This document shows, one piece after another, positions 33,501 to 45,810 of a stretch of DNA of 64,000 nt. Source of the stretch: Protula sp. h YS-2021 (taxonomy: Eukaryota > Annelida > Polychaeta > Sabellida > Serpulidae); contig OX457027.1 in NCBI GenBank assembly GCA_949752745.1, forward strand, positions 87,069,720 to 87,133,719, given 5' to 3'. The translations under genes were made by a program, and so were the position numbers. The notes under the pieces were generated by a model. That model had not been told where the DNA came from. It saw only the letters and a list, made by a program, of their open reading frames with translations, and searched no databases. Within the stretch, counting starts at the first letter, position 1. The number at the start of each line of letters is the position of its first letter.

Positions 33501-35200
33501 TGCAATGCCATCTTGTGGGACTGAATCAATGTATTAAGTGTAATATGTAATGTGTGAAGCCAGGTGTAAACCGAATAGCGTCTAAGTTATATTTCAAAGT
33601 GATTATATGATGACTCAGGTTTCTTAGAACATCAACATGATGAAATAATTTTTAGTAGCATGTGAGTTTAGTGTTTAACATAATGTAAGATTACTTTTTG
33701 CATTTAGAATTATGCATTTACACATAGCTGATAAACATAGCATTATACAGGTAGTCTACCTCAGGTGCTTCGTACTTTAATCAGCAGCTTGAGTTTGTGT
33801 CAAGATCCGATAGCTTTAAAGCTAGTCGTCGTAATGTTTGCTGATAACATGCATAGTAAATAATGTGGCAAAGCGAATAATGGGACATAATAAATATGGA
33901 GAGATAGTAGAACCATATTTTTGTATTTTAAATTAATTTAAATACTTTTTTTCACTGATAGGGGCATTAATTTGCGTCATTTTGTCACACGGAAAATAAG
34001 TAACAAATAACAACACCCATCAGAAACGTAGAAAATGGCCCTAAAATGCAGAAAATTCGAAGGCTCCAGGGCTGGCTTACAGCGCCCACTGGACCACCAG
34101 CTGGCTTAGAAGCGCGCTGCGCGCGTATGCCCTACTTTCAAGCTGGCCCAAGTTGAACTCCCCGCCTTGCCGGAGAGCTTTATCCGCCACTGTAATTAGT
34201 TTGTCCCTCTGTCCACCCGCGTGTGCAGGCTGCACCTATAGACAGGATTCTTTTGAAATTTCACACACGCAAAGAGAAAACATTGAAGGTGTGCAGCTTC
34301 GAATTTTCTTTTTTTTTTCGGATTTCAAAATGAAAGTATTTTTCGGTTATTGGAACATCCTATTTTCGACGTCGTGTCCAGGCCAAAACTATTGCATTTC
34401 AGAAACGGATAGCGCACATATGGAAGGTATTCAAAGTCGTCTTTTCTTGTTCCGATTCATGAAAAATTACAAAAATACCACAGTGTTTTGAAATTTGGTA
34501 AAAAACTTCTCGTTTGATATAATTTTGGCTGCGAAACTTAACTGTCTTGGAGACAGTCTTCCAGGATGTATATCGAAAACCATTATTCTGATTTCTTTAA
34601 AACTGCCAGAGTAGATTATCTTTTTTTTGAATAAAAATTAGCTTCGTCGAAATTTTAAAAATGTTAACCTGTTAAAATTGTGAAAAACGTAATGAAAATG
34701 GCAGTAATAGTAAATCAATTTTGACACCTACATCATAGGTCATCCTTGTTACATGGGGAATCGTGTCTCTCTGAGGCTCTAGTTTGTTTATTTTTATAAT
34801 GGAGACTGAAAATACCAATGATTTATTGTGTTGGAAGGCATTGCAACAGTTTCTCAAACAAGACTCGGATCTTGGGAAGGCCACCCCGAGGATGGCGGGG
34901 GGGGGTGCAATCGTAGTGAGCACTTTTCACAAGTCACCACTTTTCATATCTCTCCGTCCATTTGTAAAATTTGACTATATGCTAATACTGTTAGTTTTCA
35001 TTTTCAAATCGGTATAAGACTGTGTTTTTGGCACACTTAGGTATGTGTGTGTGTCTGTGTGTGTGTATGTGTGTGTGTGTGTGTGTTTTTTTTTTTTGTA
35101 GAGAGGGGGGATGGGGGTTGCTGCATGCTGCAGTTCTCCACAGTTTGGGGAAGCGAAGCCTCGTTTGATAAAAGCATGTCTCCTCCCACAAGTGCTTGAA
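33500..35200. other. Non-coding, with dispersed repeat and GT microsatellite
   Basis: 34150-34290 has a CTTTATCCGCC...TTTGTCCCTCTGTCC block of the same general kind as 32870. A GT run lies at 35041-35086. No gene recognised. Confidence 0.4.
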
Positions 35201-35376
35201 ATTTGGCATAAGGATAGTGAGGTAAAGGTAAAAATAGTTTTTTATTTTCGAATATTTTGTCATGCAGTTGGCACGCGTGATATTACTTTTAACAAATTTC
35301 TATACTTAAGTTTTCGGGATAATTATTTTATGCTCCCAAGTGTAAACGTCGCTGCTCGGTAGCGAAATTGGTCTAG
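35200..35376 (+). mobile_element. Helitron 3' end, plus strand
   Basis: Hairpin CGCTGCTCGGTAGCG at 35350-35364, then AAATTGGTCTAG ending at 35376 and followed by T. It shares TGCTCCCAAGTGTAAACGT-like sequence with the ends at 2501 and 9592. The 5' limit was not found. Confidence 0.6.
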
Positions 35377-36347
35377 TTTGTTATTGACATTCTTTGGCTT
35401 AAAGCAAACGGCATACAATAACAATTCATGCTCTTTGCTCAAAGCAGCGACGCATAAATAGAAACAAGCACTGGAGGGTCAAATCGAACTTGAATAGAAA
35501 ATCAGCAAATGTGTACAGTAGCAAACAGTCACCTATAACTTAATTTTCTAGAGTTTCTCAACTTAAATCCACAGTTCTTTTGCTTTCAATTTGGTCTGTG
35601 GCATAATTTTTCTTTTAAATTTCAAAATTCCCACCCAGTGAATTCCGTCGAATAATTTCGAAGTACTCAGAACGTTATGCCATGCCATAAATATAATTAG
35701 ATACGATACAGCTTTACAGCAACAACATGAAATTGACTATGAATAAAAACCAAAAAAAAAAAAAAAAAAAGAATCGGTATTTAACTTAAATTTATTGTGA
35801 AACATTAAAATATCATGTGTCTCTCAAATATCTAGATCTGTTTTATATTTATTTATTTAATTATTTTAAGTTGTACAGCTCTCACCTGGCCTGTTTTCAG
35901 TTCTTTGTTGCGACTGGCTTTCCGTGTTTGTTTTTGCCATTTCTAGTTTATTTTCATTCGTTTCTTTTCCTTCTGATGCGTAGTTAAATTAATTAAAATC
36001 GATCATTTTATGGATTCTTATTATAAGTCTTCCACTGCATTTGTATATGTGTTTGGTTAAGTGCATCTATGACTTCTGTTAGGTCCTACTTAGAGCAATG
36101 AAATGTTTTTATTGCACAGAGAACTAAGATATAGCTACTGTGTGGAAACTATAGAGGCCTTTTGCCAGGAGATAACGTTTAAATTTCACATTTGAGATGT
36201 TTTAAACGGAAGCAAATTTTTTGACAAACATGTTTGGCAAGTTATTTTTCAGTAAAAACAAATAGGAAGTCTCTGTCTATTTCACAAGAAGTATGTATTA
36301 AATTAGGTTCTGTTCCAGACACGAAATAATAGGAGTCAGTTACCAAG
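35377..36347. other. Unassigned AT-rich sequence
   Basis: A poly-A tract lies at 35752-35770. No gene or repeat family recognised. Confidence 0.35.
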
Positions 36348-36353
36348 CCCTGG

Positions 36354-37244
36354 AGTAGGGTATAAACGCCGGTTCTGCCCCAGTCAATCATCGTGACGTC
36401 ATTAATCACGTGATCAATTAAGTCAATTAAGTCAATTAAGCCAATTAAGCCCGCTGCCACCTGTCAATCATTGTGACGCCATAGTGACGTCATGGGCGAC
36501 GTAACCATGGCAACAGGCAGTCAGGGTAAAGAAAGATGACACCCCCCCTCCCAGGACATACAATGTACCGACCCCCCCCCCCCCCTAGGCAGTCTGGACA
36601 GACCCTATGGTAAAAAGTGTGGACCCCCCCCCCCCCAGGATCGTGATATGGCTAACTTAAAGAATGTATAACTTTAAAACTACTTGGTTGATTTCTATGA
36701 AAATTTTACTGTTTGATTCAGTTTTATGTAAAGTTTTGTCATAAAGTGGTCACAGGCTATTTTCGCAGCTGGCTGTATGCATTTTTGTAACATGCCGCCA
36801 TTTTAACTTTGTAAAAAGTGAAAAATTGAGATAACTTTCGTTATACTCGGTCGATTTACATGAAAATTTCACTGTTTGATTCAGTTTTATGTAACGTTTT
36901 AACATTAAGTGGTTATAGGCTATTTACACCGATGGCTGTATGCATAATGTGACATGCCGCCATTTTAACTTTGTGAAAAGTGAAAAAATGAGATAACTTT
37001 CGCTATAGTAGGTCGATTTTGCATGAAACTTTCACTGTTTGGTTCAGTTTTATATCTAGTTTTTGTTATAATGTAGTCATGGGCTATGTGCGCAGCTGGC
37101 TGTATGCATAATTTGACATTCGCCATTTTAACTTTTTAAAAAGTGGAAAAGTGTAAGCTTAATTGACTTAATTGACTTAATTGATCACGTGATTGATGAC
37201 GTCACGATGATTGACTGGGGCAGAACCGGCGTTTATACCCTACT
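36354..37244. mobile_element. Polinton-like miniature element 3
   Basis: Inverted ends AGTAGGGTATAAACGCCGG with a perfect 6-bp duplication CCCTGG (36348-36353 and 37245-37250). The 891-bp element has about 90-bp inverted repeats rich in TGACGTCA, ATCACGTGAT and AATTAAGTC units, poly-C tracts, an ACATACAATGTACCGACCCC block homologous to element 1, and about three of the ~163-bp repeats. No gene. It looks like a deletion derivative of an element-1 relative. Confidence 0.8.
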
Positions 37245-37250
37245 CCCTGG

Positions 37251-38085
37251 ATACGAAACGAAAGCAACTCTCTTCATATTACGAGGCATTTTATATCGTA
37301 TTTTGATGCTGAAGTTTCTGATTCAAATATAACTAAATATATATTTAACATTCTCGCAAGTGATTCAGGATCATGATGAAATACACAATATACTCAATGT
37401 CCAGTTGTAAAAATACATTATTAAAAAAAGTTACGTTTACCTGTGAATGATATTTTCAAAGGTTAATTTTTTTTTTTAATTTCTACACCGCGCATAGGAA
37501 AACAAAAGCAGGAAATAAAGTGAGAAGTTTTACATCTTGCAAAAGGTCTCTAATATAATTCTCCCTATCGAGCGGCCTCTCATTCTGACACACAAATACC
37601 ATTTATTTTTGATGCGATCAATAAATACATTTGGTTTCAGTCATACAAAGGCCTGGTTTCAATGAGCATGGGAAATAAAGACGCATAACTGTTTCTGTTT
37701 CATACGTGTTACATGGAAAACGAAAATGAGTTGTGTAAATTTACATATAGAATGGCGCTTATTGTACGTGCTCATGGGTGTTCTTGTGTGTATTGTTATT
37801 GCTGTCGTCATTGGGAAATAATAGGAGTATTGTTCGAGAATTTTCGTGTTATTTACAAATACATTTGAGGCGGAAGAATTATGGGGGTGTAACCTGCCAC
37901 CCTGTCACTTTTCACCAGATCCTCACCCCCATCCACCAACCCGTCAAAATACATTGTCATTTTATGTACCAAACGAATGGATCTCGGCCTGATTCTGATT
38001 CAATATGACTTAAGGTCAGAGATAGTCACGGATTTATTGCTTTGTTATCTGTACAAAAATCATGCCATTGTATGAAAAAAAACAG
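37251..38085. other. Unassigned sequence
   Basis: Nothing recognisable; short frames have no supporting motif. Confidence 0.35.
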
Positions 38086-38510
38086 CGTAATTAACACTTG
38101 ACAGCCTTTGGCTTGTAAGGGTTATATGAATTTTGTGCGAGCAGCCGTTCGTCCTTTTTTTCTTCTTGACAGTTTTTCCGATTTTTTGTGTCTTCTTCTC
38201 TGACACTATGGGCGCTAGGACCATGAAACTTGGGACTTATGAAGAGCTTGATCTGAACATGTGCATGCCACTTTTTATTTTCGTCTCCGATTTCGTTTTC
38301 TTTGTTAAAACGCCATGTGAAAAGAGTGTATTTTCGCAAGTAAATGCAGTGCGTTTAACATACATCACAAAACGCAGTTTTTGAGCTTTGTGCGAGCTCT
38401 CACTGCGTAAATAGTTAACACGGCGTAATATATTATTCAAGAAATAACCCATTGAAGGAAGTTTTTTTGTGTGTTTTAATTTTTGTCAAGTGTTTAACAT
38501 TTCGCTAGTT
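38085..38510 (+). repeat. Dispersed repeat copy related to 27640-28150
   Basis: Shares TATATGAATTTTGTGCG, CTTCTCTGACAC, GGGCGCTAGGACCATGAAACT, TGATCTGAACATG and GATTTCGTTTTC with the copy at 27.7 kb. The same TTTTTGTCAAGTGTTTAACATTTCGC ending appears at 38475. Confidence 0.6.
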
Positions 38511-39985
38511 CACATTTGATTTATTTTGAGAAATTAAGGAAAACGCGTTTTGCACTGAGATTAAGCTGTCGTTTTATTACAAACTCATGTAAAACATTCT
38601 TGAATAACAGAAAAACATTGGAAAACATTTACATGGGTAAATGCAAAAATAAAAGAAATGAGGTAGTTACTTGGTTCTACCTGACAAAATGTGTAAAACA
38701 AAATAAGTGGAGGTCAGGTAAAACAATGTGACTCACAATAATAAATGCATCAAAAATTATCAGTAATACTACTCAGTATTTTTCATTCCATAAAACGTTG
38801 TGTAAATACAATCATGTGATCATAAGAGCGAAAATGTTGAATGATAAATTTATTAAGGAAATTACTTGTCATTTAAATGCGCTTTGTAAATACTGGCTAA
38901 TACAGTAACTAAGTTCAAGTTCCCTTGGTCACACTGGAAAAAAATATTCTAGCCGGTTCAAATCACCAGAACTTATTTAAAACTTTGCAGTAAGTAATTG
39001 CTCTGATCGTTTATTAGTAGTGTTGTACATCAAGCCAAAACTCCTTTTTAGCTGGTGGGAAACTGTTCGCTAGCTTTAAGATACCCTCTTTTTCCATTGC
39101 CTGATACCCCTTGGCTTATCAGCTGTAGGGGGCGTAAGGTCAATTTTGAATTTAGGTCGTATGAAATCGACCTCGCAACTTTCTTCATCACTAAATTTCT
39201 TCTTGAACCAAAAGGATTGTGAACCCTTTCCGAATTCTACTTCGGAAATTTCTTAAAGCTGGGGAATGACAACGCGTTTTGTCTGTCGGCTACGATGACC
39301 ATCCGAAAACTCATGAGAATCTGCAACCTGCAAGCAAACAGGTTTGATAGCAGTTGATGATTTGGCGCAAAGTTACTGATTCCGCACTCATAATTCTGGA
39401 ACAATTTAATGTTTATTACCTTTACATATTGTGTTATGCGATATGTAGCAGCAGAGAGATACCTTTTTCATGCTGGGGGAGGGGGAGGTACTGGGTTTGC
39501 TCACCGAGTTCTTTTTGGCATGATATAAGTTATGCGAAGAATATTTTATGCATTGTTGTGGTTTTCCCTGCCCAGGCAGGTCTATAGATGCAAGATATCT
39601 AAAAGATGATATACACGAAATTGTCCCCCAAAATATACGATCAAAAGCCTAAAAAGGATGGGGGAGGCGGGGTAAAATTCATTCGCGCATCTAGCGCTGT
39701 GAACTTAAAAGTTTTGAGCTCAGCACAGTGAGCGAGCCTCGAGAATAGTTTCAAACAAGAACCCATTTCTCAAAGCAAAATATTAAACACTTGGCTAAAT
39801 ATTAATATTTTACAAATCACTTTCTCTCTTTGAATAACATTTTAAAAACTTTTTCAGCCCGATTTTGGTTTGCTTTTCCTTTGCATTGAAGGCAATGTTT
39901 CTTTCATATTCCGGAACCTCTCTTAGAAACTTTTTTGCCGCTTCGAAACCTTCCTATAAGAAACCTAGCTTTGCTACTTACTCTT
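38511..39985. other. Unassigned sequence
   Basis: No gene recognised. 39740-39960 shares words with the complement of 32580-32760 (CAAGAACC, TATTAAACACTTGG, TTTTGGTTTGCTTTT, CGGAACCT), so it is a diverged inverted repeat copy of that region. Confidence 0.4.
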
Positions 39986-39989
39986 GATA

Positions 39990-40170
39990 ATAAACCTCTT
40001 GCCTTCCTTTCACGTTTCGATCATGAAAATGAAAACAAAAGCAAAAAGAAAATGAGGTGCACAACTTCGGATTAAGTACTACATATGTCCTAGGGCCAGT
40101 ATGGTAATTAACATGACAAATTGACGGACCAGTAAAGAGAAAAATGGTCAGAAATACAAAAGAATGCAAG
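39990..40170 (-). repeat. Dispersed repeat copy, inverted
   Basis: Complement of the family member at 31190-31400. Confidence 0.6.
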
Positions 40171-40549
40171 CAAATACAACAGTTTTAATACTCTGACATG
40201 CTTGGCCGTGGCCAAAGAGTAATCTGTTCAATGACACCTCCATTTATCCTTTATTTATTTATTTATTTCCTTCTCTCCAAAGAGGGTAAGAATTTATTTC
40301 ATGAAATGCCGAAGACGTTGACGAGACGTCAGAGAAAGTGGGATTTTCATTGCAACCAACAGCCACGTCTAATCAGTGTTGTGTGATATTGTTTAGAAGT
40401 CGATCTGTGATCGAGACCAATCGCAAGCAAATTACAAATAGCAGGTTACTTTTTGGTCGTCGTCGGAATCTCGACATTATATCGGCGTTGGAATTCCAAA
40501 TTTTCGAAGTAGTCATTTTTGTGGTCCAAAGTGTAATGTTCGCTACTTG

Positions 40550-40772
40550 TTACTACAGTTGGTGTTGTTTCGCTGAATTTCCTGCAGCTACAGTTGGTGT
40601 TGTTTTGCTGATTTTGCTGCAGCTACAGTTGGTGTTGTTTCGCTGATTTTCCTGCAGCTACAGTTGGTGTTGTTTCGCTGATTTTGCTGCAGCTACAATT
40701 GGTGTTGTTTCGCTGATTTTGCTGCAGCTACAATTGGTGTTGTTTCGCTGATTTTCCTGCTGCCACAGTTGC
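40550..40772. repeat. 35-bp tandem repeat, six copies
   Basis: Unit GGTGTTGTTTCGCTGATTTT plus (C/G)CTGCAGCTACAGTT, with few differences between copies, so fairly recent. Confidence 0.9.
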
Positions 40773-40904
40773 TCAACGGATACTGCTTTGTCTAGTTATT
40801 TGCCAAATAACAAAAATATAATCCCTAATCCTTTGTAAAAAAAGGGATGACCAAAAGAGGGAGCGATAATTTTGAATGACATGATAGGTTATCTGATCCA
40901 TTAC

Positions 40905-40995
40905 AACGTGCAACCCTTCGGCGGATTCGAACCAGGGACCTTGGTATTACTAAATCAACGCTCTAATCAGCTGAGCCAACCGTTAGCCCGGTCCT
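40905..40995 (-). repeat. tRNA-like sequence with Pol III A and B boxes (SINE head or tRNA pseudogene)
   Basis: On the minus strand TGGCTCAGCTGATTAGAGC (D-arm / A box) and GGTTCGAATCC (T-arm / B box) stand at tRNA spacing. The anticodon stem, T stem and acceptor ends do not pair, so a working tRNA is unlikely. A tRNA-derived SINE head or pseudogene fits better. Confidence 0.6.
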
Positions 40996-40999
40996 TTGC

Positions 41000-43110
41000 C
41001 AATATGGCGGGTTCAGTTGAACCCAGTCCTGAATAGTTTATTTTTCTGTATATTCCGTTATGTCGGAAATGCAGTGGACTGAAGTGAACCTCGATACTTG
41101 CTTGTGTAAGAGATAAATATAGTCTACACATTGTAGCTTCTTACATGCAAATCATTCACTATTCAACCATTTTAGAAACTTTTATATTGGTTTATTCAAT
41201 TTAAACTCTTTTGCCAAAAAATCCAAAAAATGTGCGCAGAAAGCCCGCCCCCGCCCCCACTCCTTTGAGTGATAGACATGCGTGACATATTTAGCCGCAA
41301 ACCGGGACTTTAGGCCCAGGACGGAGACATTAAGTCTGAGTCTAGCCCTTTGTCTGTGCGTCTATCCAGCCTTCCATCCTTCTGCCTGTCTGTTTGTCTG
41401 TCTGTCTGTCTGTCTCCCTGTCCGAACTGGTCTGCACGATAACACAAAAACTTCTAGTTGCTTCTTTGACGGAGTGAACTGTGCTCTCCATGATGGCTTG
41501 TATATTGCAAGTATTTTCAGTTTTTAACGAATTTTTGCTCAATTATATAAAACTTTTTTTAAGGACGTGAAGAGGCCAAAACACTGTAATTGATCAAAAG
41601 TGAAGAAAGCAAAGACTCGAAACTGAAATCTAAATAAGTTCATATCATGTGAAAATAAGACATTTAGACCCTTTCACTTGGATTAAGGATTGCTAGTGAT
41701 GTCATCATTTTCCAATTTGTGGCGAACTGGAGAATATAATGCATTGCGATGCGAACTAAATTAATGAAACCGTACGACCGGACAGAAATCTCCGAAAGAT
41801 ACTTCCTACAGCCTGTAGTTCTGGTGCTTTTGTTTTAACCTCTTGTTATGTGTAAATTACTACGTAGAACGAGTGTTGGACGTATAACTACGCAAGACAT
41901 TTCTCGTTATGATCATGAAACGCTGTGATTATAATCGCTTTTGTCGCTGTGACATATGATATTGTACATTAGATACAAAAACGGACAATTTAACGACTGT
42001 TTTTATTTTGACAAAAATGAAATTATGACAATGCCCCACTTCTTAATTTTGCTAATACTCTGCGTCAGTATGTGTCAGTCAATCTGTGAAAGACAGAAGA
42101 AAAGGATTTGAAATGGCCATTATAGTATGTAATGCAGATGCATATTTTTATTTTTACAAAATACAGTATTCTTAAGCAATGTTTTAATCAGCGATTACAT
42201 ATGATATTTAGCATCATATTATTTTAATCCGGATCAATACTCTTTAACATTTGGATACTGTTTCCAAAGCTGCATTGATTAACGTGGAAAAAATATCTTT
42301 ACATTTTACTTTAATTGATTTTGCAGAATTTATCCATTAAAGAGAGGGCTGACTCTTTGACCATAGATTAGCTATTACCGTGTTCTGTGGTTCTTCGTGG
42401 CTTTTCTACTCATAAGTGTAGGTAATATCAAAATGCCAATCATTCCCAAGCAGCCGTGCAGAAATAATAAATATTTATAGAGGGTGCTTGTTTTCAACAT
42501 GTGTTCGATTTTTTCATTTCTACATATAATCAAATGACCATCCAGCAAATGGAATTATGGTATTACAAGTTTTTTTTCGGAATGTCTATAAATTTCACTA
42601 AATTGACAAAATTTTCCAACGATTAAGCGGGCATACTGCCTGAGACAGTGCTATGACCTTTCAGTGCACGTGGCAGCATAAATTAGTCATTCGTATGCTT
42701 ACAACGTTTTCATGGTAAAACCAGTTATTCGAAGCTAAAAGAAAAGTAAATTATACATTGAAATTCTGATTGACGTCTTTACAGATGATGCGATCTTGAA
42801 ATTTTACTTTGTGGCATTATTAGGGGTATTCCACATAAACCGGATCCCTCAATTCCTTTTAGTTATAAACTTTGGAAATTGTCACTAAATCCATATACCG
42901 CATCCTTTCTCTTGCTTCTTGCTGTAAATACGTTCCAGATGCTGAAATCTTTAGAAAATGTAGTTCAGTAAAAATGCTTAGTTTACAAGATACAGCGGCA
43001 TACTTTTCACTCTTCCTTTTGTGTCGATAAACATTAAAGAGTTCCTTTTGACAGGGTTTACCGGTACCATACGCATATATTTCGACCATCGTATCTTTCA
43101 AATAGAGGGA
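41000..43110. other. Non-coding; repeat fragment and 3' flank of the TLR gene
   Basis: 41340-41450 is a CTGTCTGTCTGTCTGT-containing dispersed repeat fragment. The 3' UTR of the TLR gene probably occupies part of 42400-43110. No other gene seen. Confidence 0.4.
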
Positions 43111-45798
43111 CTATGTTTGTCTCATACCCATCCGAGACATTTCTACGTCATTGTCATCAAACGGAATAATTATTTCCTTAGACTTAAAACAAGTGCAGCA
43201 GGAATCACACAAAGCCTGTCCATGGATTGATCCAACAAGTTTGGAGTAAAAATAGACTGTTTCGTTTTCTTTTTCTGTTTCGGGCCATCTAATGTACACC
43301 TTTGAATCAAGGACTTGTTTGATCCGCTCTGGTATGTTGTCCCCAAGATTATCAAGTTTGATATAAAATATCCGCTTGCCGTGCTTTCTTTCTAGTACCT
43401 GTGCATTTTTTATTTCAAAAGCAGGCCACTGTTTGTTTATTGAAAATTTGCTTAACACAACGATGATGTCTTTACTGTGGCGCATATATTTGAAAATTAC
43501 TTCATCTATGTCTCCCGTTGCGGGAAAATCACGGTAGTGCACGCAACAGCAAAATCCGTGCCGATTTTCCAGTACATCTACCAGCGATCGATGAACCCAT
43601 TCGCGATCTTCATTGCAGTATACCAGATACAAATCAAAGGCAAATCGGACATTGTAGTCTTCATAGCGAGGTTTCTTTCCGCACTGAAAGCATGTTCTCA
43701 TGCGGTACATGCATGTAATGATACGGTAGCGATTTCTAAACAGACACCAAGCCGATCCAATCATAACACATACGGAGCAACAACATCCTAAACAGAGAAA
43801 AGCTATTTCCTCAGGCAGCCATTTCTCACATCTGGAGATATATTCCTCAATGTCAATTTTAATTACTAAACCAATATTCTCTAAGCCATCGCAAAGGTAA
43901 TTGTCAGAAAGTACAAACTTATGGTCATGTGAATGCAAGAGACTTACTGTACCAAGTGCGTCATCATGGCATTGGCAACTGAGAGGATTATTTGATAGAT
44001 CAAAGATTGTTGAAGAGCTCACAAGGTGGATTCTTATTTGATCAGGAATCCATCTCAGAAAGTTGTTTGAAAGATCTACGAATTGAAGGTGCTTGCAGCC
44101 CGTAATAAATTCATTTGGAAGGGAATGGATGCCATTTGAAGAAACGTCGAGTTTCTGTAGAGACGGAAGTCTGGTGCATAGTTTAAAGCCTTTTTCAAAT
44201 ACAAGGGAATTGCCATCTAAGACTAATGTTTTCAATCTTGGTAAATACATCCTTAAAAAGAATGCATTTACAGTGCCCTTAAGAGCCATGTTTGACATAT
44301 GTATTTCTTCCAGCTGTTCAAGTCCTGAGAATGATGTGTGTTGATTTAGGTCAGCACTCATATAATTCATAAGGTCTTCATACGACGACATGTCCAATAC
44401 TTTAAGATTATTTTCTCTAAAGCAATATCTATCAGATGGCTGACCAACTTTTTCATATTCCATCCACCAATCATTTCGAAGCATAGTTGTTATTGATGCA
44501 AGTAAAGCGTTTGATTGAATAAAGACTTCCTGGAGCTTTGGCGCAATTGGAATCAACATTCCATTACGGCAGCTAGAATTTTCCTGAAAGTAAAGCTTGT
44601 CAAATATGGGAAAGGTCTGTGTTTTAAACATTGCTTTGAGTGACTCGTGCTGGAAAGTTTTATTCCATACAATAAGTTCGTTGTCTTTGCATTCAAATTT
44701 ATAAACTTTTTTGTTCCACCGTGGACGATAATCTCCTAAGCAATCCAAAAAGTCCTGTCGCTTTTCACGTATGGATTCTTTCTCGGTGGAAATGCTCACT
44801 TCAGTGTTCCATTTGTAAGTCTTTCTTGTTTCTGACTGGTCCATAATAAGCAGTTCGAGGGAAGGATGGAAGGACAGAGTGTCGTGTATTGTTGAAAATC
44901 CAACTTCAGAAAACCAATCAGTATAAAACAAATCGTAACGCTTAGATAAAACTAAATTGTTTGATAGATCGAGTACCCGGAGACATGGGAACAGATCGGA
45001 AAATCTGCCTGAAACATACTGTAAAACTGGGATGCCGGTCAAGCTTAGAAATTCAATTGTTTCTGGGTGACTAAGTGTTGAAAATACTTCCGTTAGATTC
45101 AATTCATAAAGATGATTTTCTGAGGGTTTTACATCGACCCCTTTCAATGAAAGCACTTTAAGACGTGCATATTGTAAGGCATCGATTAAATCCGACATCA
45201 GATATCCAATATCATTACCGGATTCACCCTTAATGTCAAGAACTTGAAGCATTGGCAATTTAATAACTGAAAGTTGCGTGAGTATTGGGTCATTGCACAT
45301 AGCCAATTTATTTTTAGTAGCTTGTCTGTGATAATGAAGTATTTCCACTTGTCCAAGGGAAATTTCACTAAGGCAGCCTTCGCCTTCAGAAAATATCCAC
45401 AGTTCTTGAACATCTACATAATTATGTCCGTAAGGCCATACTATGTTATAAGATTTACGGTTGACTATATTCGCAATGACTGGCATTGTATATTGTAGAT
45501 TCTCCACATTTTTAATGCTATTCAAAGAGTTATTCACAAGAGTATCATTTTCTGGAAGCGTAAATATTGACTTATAATAATTCATATTGATATTTTTACT
45601 GTTTAAAAGACGTTCACTATTGAAGTAGGTCTCTCCAACAATTGGTTTCGCGCGGTTTGCAAGTGAATACGTTGTGTCTCTACTGCAGGAATACCCTTCT
45701 GCTTTGATTACTGCATGCAGAGTCACAATTGAAAAAAGAATTATCCAAGGTGAGAGCGAAATATGCTTAAGATTCTTTGACTTTGATCTCAGCTCCAT
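43111..45798 (-). CDS. Toll-like receptor
   Basis: An 895-residue type I membrane receptor in one exon. The open frame starts four codons earlier at a TTG; the ATG at 45796-45798 is the better start. It is followed by a hydrophobic signal-type segment (about 17-36). The ectodomain (about 40-600) has leucine-rich repeats, clear in the C-terminal half (LKTLVLDGNSLVF, LQKLDVSSNGIHSLPNEF, LQFVDLSNNFLRWIP), capped by a cysteine-rich LRRCT (PLSCQCHDD). A single transmembrane helix lies near 665-687. The TIR domain (about 721-860) shows box 1 FDLYLVYCNED, box 2 YRDFPATGDI (varied from RDxxPG) and a box 3-like FYSKL. It would sense ligands at the surface or in endosomes and signal through TIR adaptors. 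A possible acceptor (AAAATACAG) just upstream suggests a 5' UTR intron. Ligand and orthology are unknown. Confidence 0.92.
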   Translation of the reverse strand: MELRSKSKNLKHISLSPWIILFSIVTLHAVIKAEGYSCSRDTTYSLANRAKPIVGETYFNSERLLNSKNINMNYYKSIFTLPENDTLVNNSLNSIKNVENLQYTMPVIANIVNRKSYNIVWPYGHNYVDVQELWIFSEGEGCLSEISLGQVEILHYHRQATKNKLAMCNDPILTQLSVIKLPMLQVLDIKGESGNDIGYLMSDLIDALQYARLKVLSLKGVDVKPSENHLYELNLTEVFSTLSHPETIEFLSLTGIPVLQYVSGRFSDLFPCLRVLDLSNNLVLSKRYDLFYTDWFSEVGFSTIHDTLSFHPSLELLIMDQSETRKTYKWNTEVSISTEKESIREKRQDFLDCLGDYRPRWNKKVYKFECKDNELIVWNKTFQHESLKAMFKTQTFPIFDKLYFQENSSCRNGMLIPIAPKLQEVFIQSNALLASITTMLRNDWWMEYEKVGQPSDRYCFRENNLKVLDMSSYEDLMNYMSADLNQHTSFSGLEQLEEIHMSNMALKGTVNAFFLRMYLPRLKTLVLDGNSLVFEKGFKLCTRLPSLQKLDVSSNGIHSLPNEFITGCKHLQFVDLSNNFLRWIPDQIRIHLVSSSTIFDLSNNPLSCQCHDDALGTVSLLHSHDHKFVLSDNYLCDGLENIGLVIKIDIEEYISRCEKWLPEEIAFLCLGCCCSVCVMIGSAWCLFRNRYRIITCMYRMRTCFQCGKKPRYEDYNVRFAFDLYLVYCNEDREWVHRSLVDVLENRHGFCCCVHYRDFPATGDIDEVIFKYMRHSKDIIVVLSKFSINKQWPAFEIKNAQVLERKHGKRIFYIKLDNLGDNIPERIKQVLDSKVYIRWPETEKENETVYFYSKLVGSIHGQALCDSCCTCFKSKEIIIPFDDNDVEMSRMGMRQT

Positions 45799-45810
45799 CT
45801 CTCGTTTCAA

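Noticed and set aside
40905..40995. Functional tRNA-Thr gene
   Set aside because: D-arm and T-loop words match, but acceptor, anticodon and T stems do not pair.
42859..43101. 80-residue minus-strand frame just past the TLR stop
   Set aside because: No motif and no separate promoter; most likely TLR 3' UTR.
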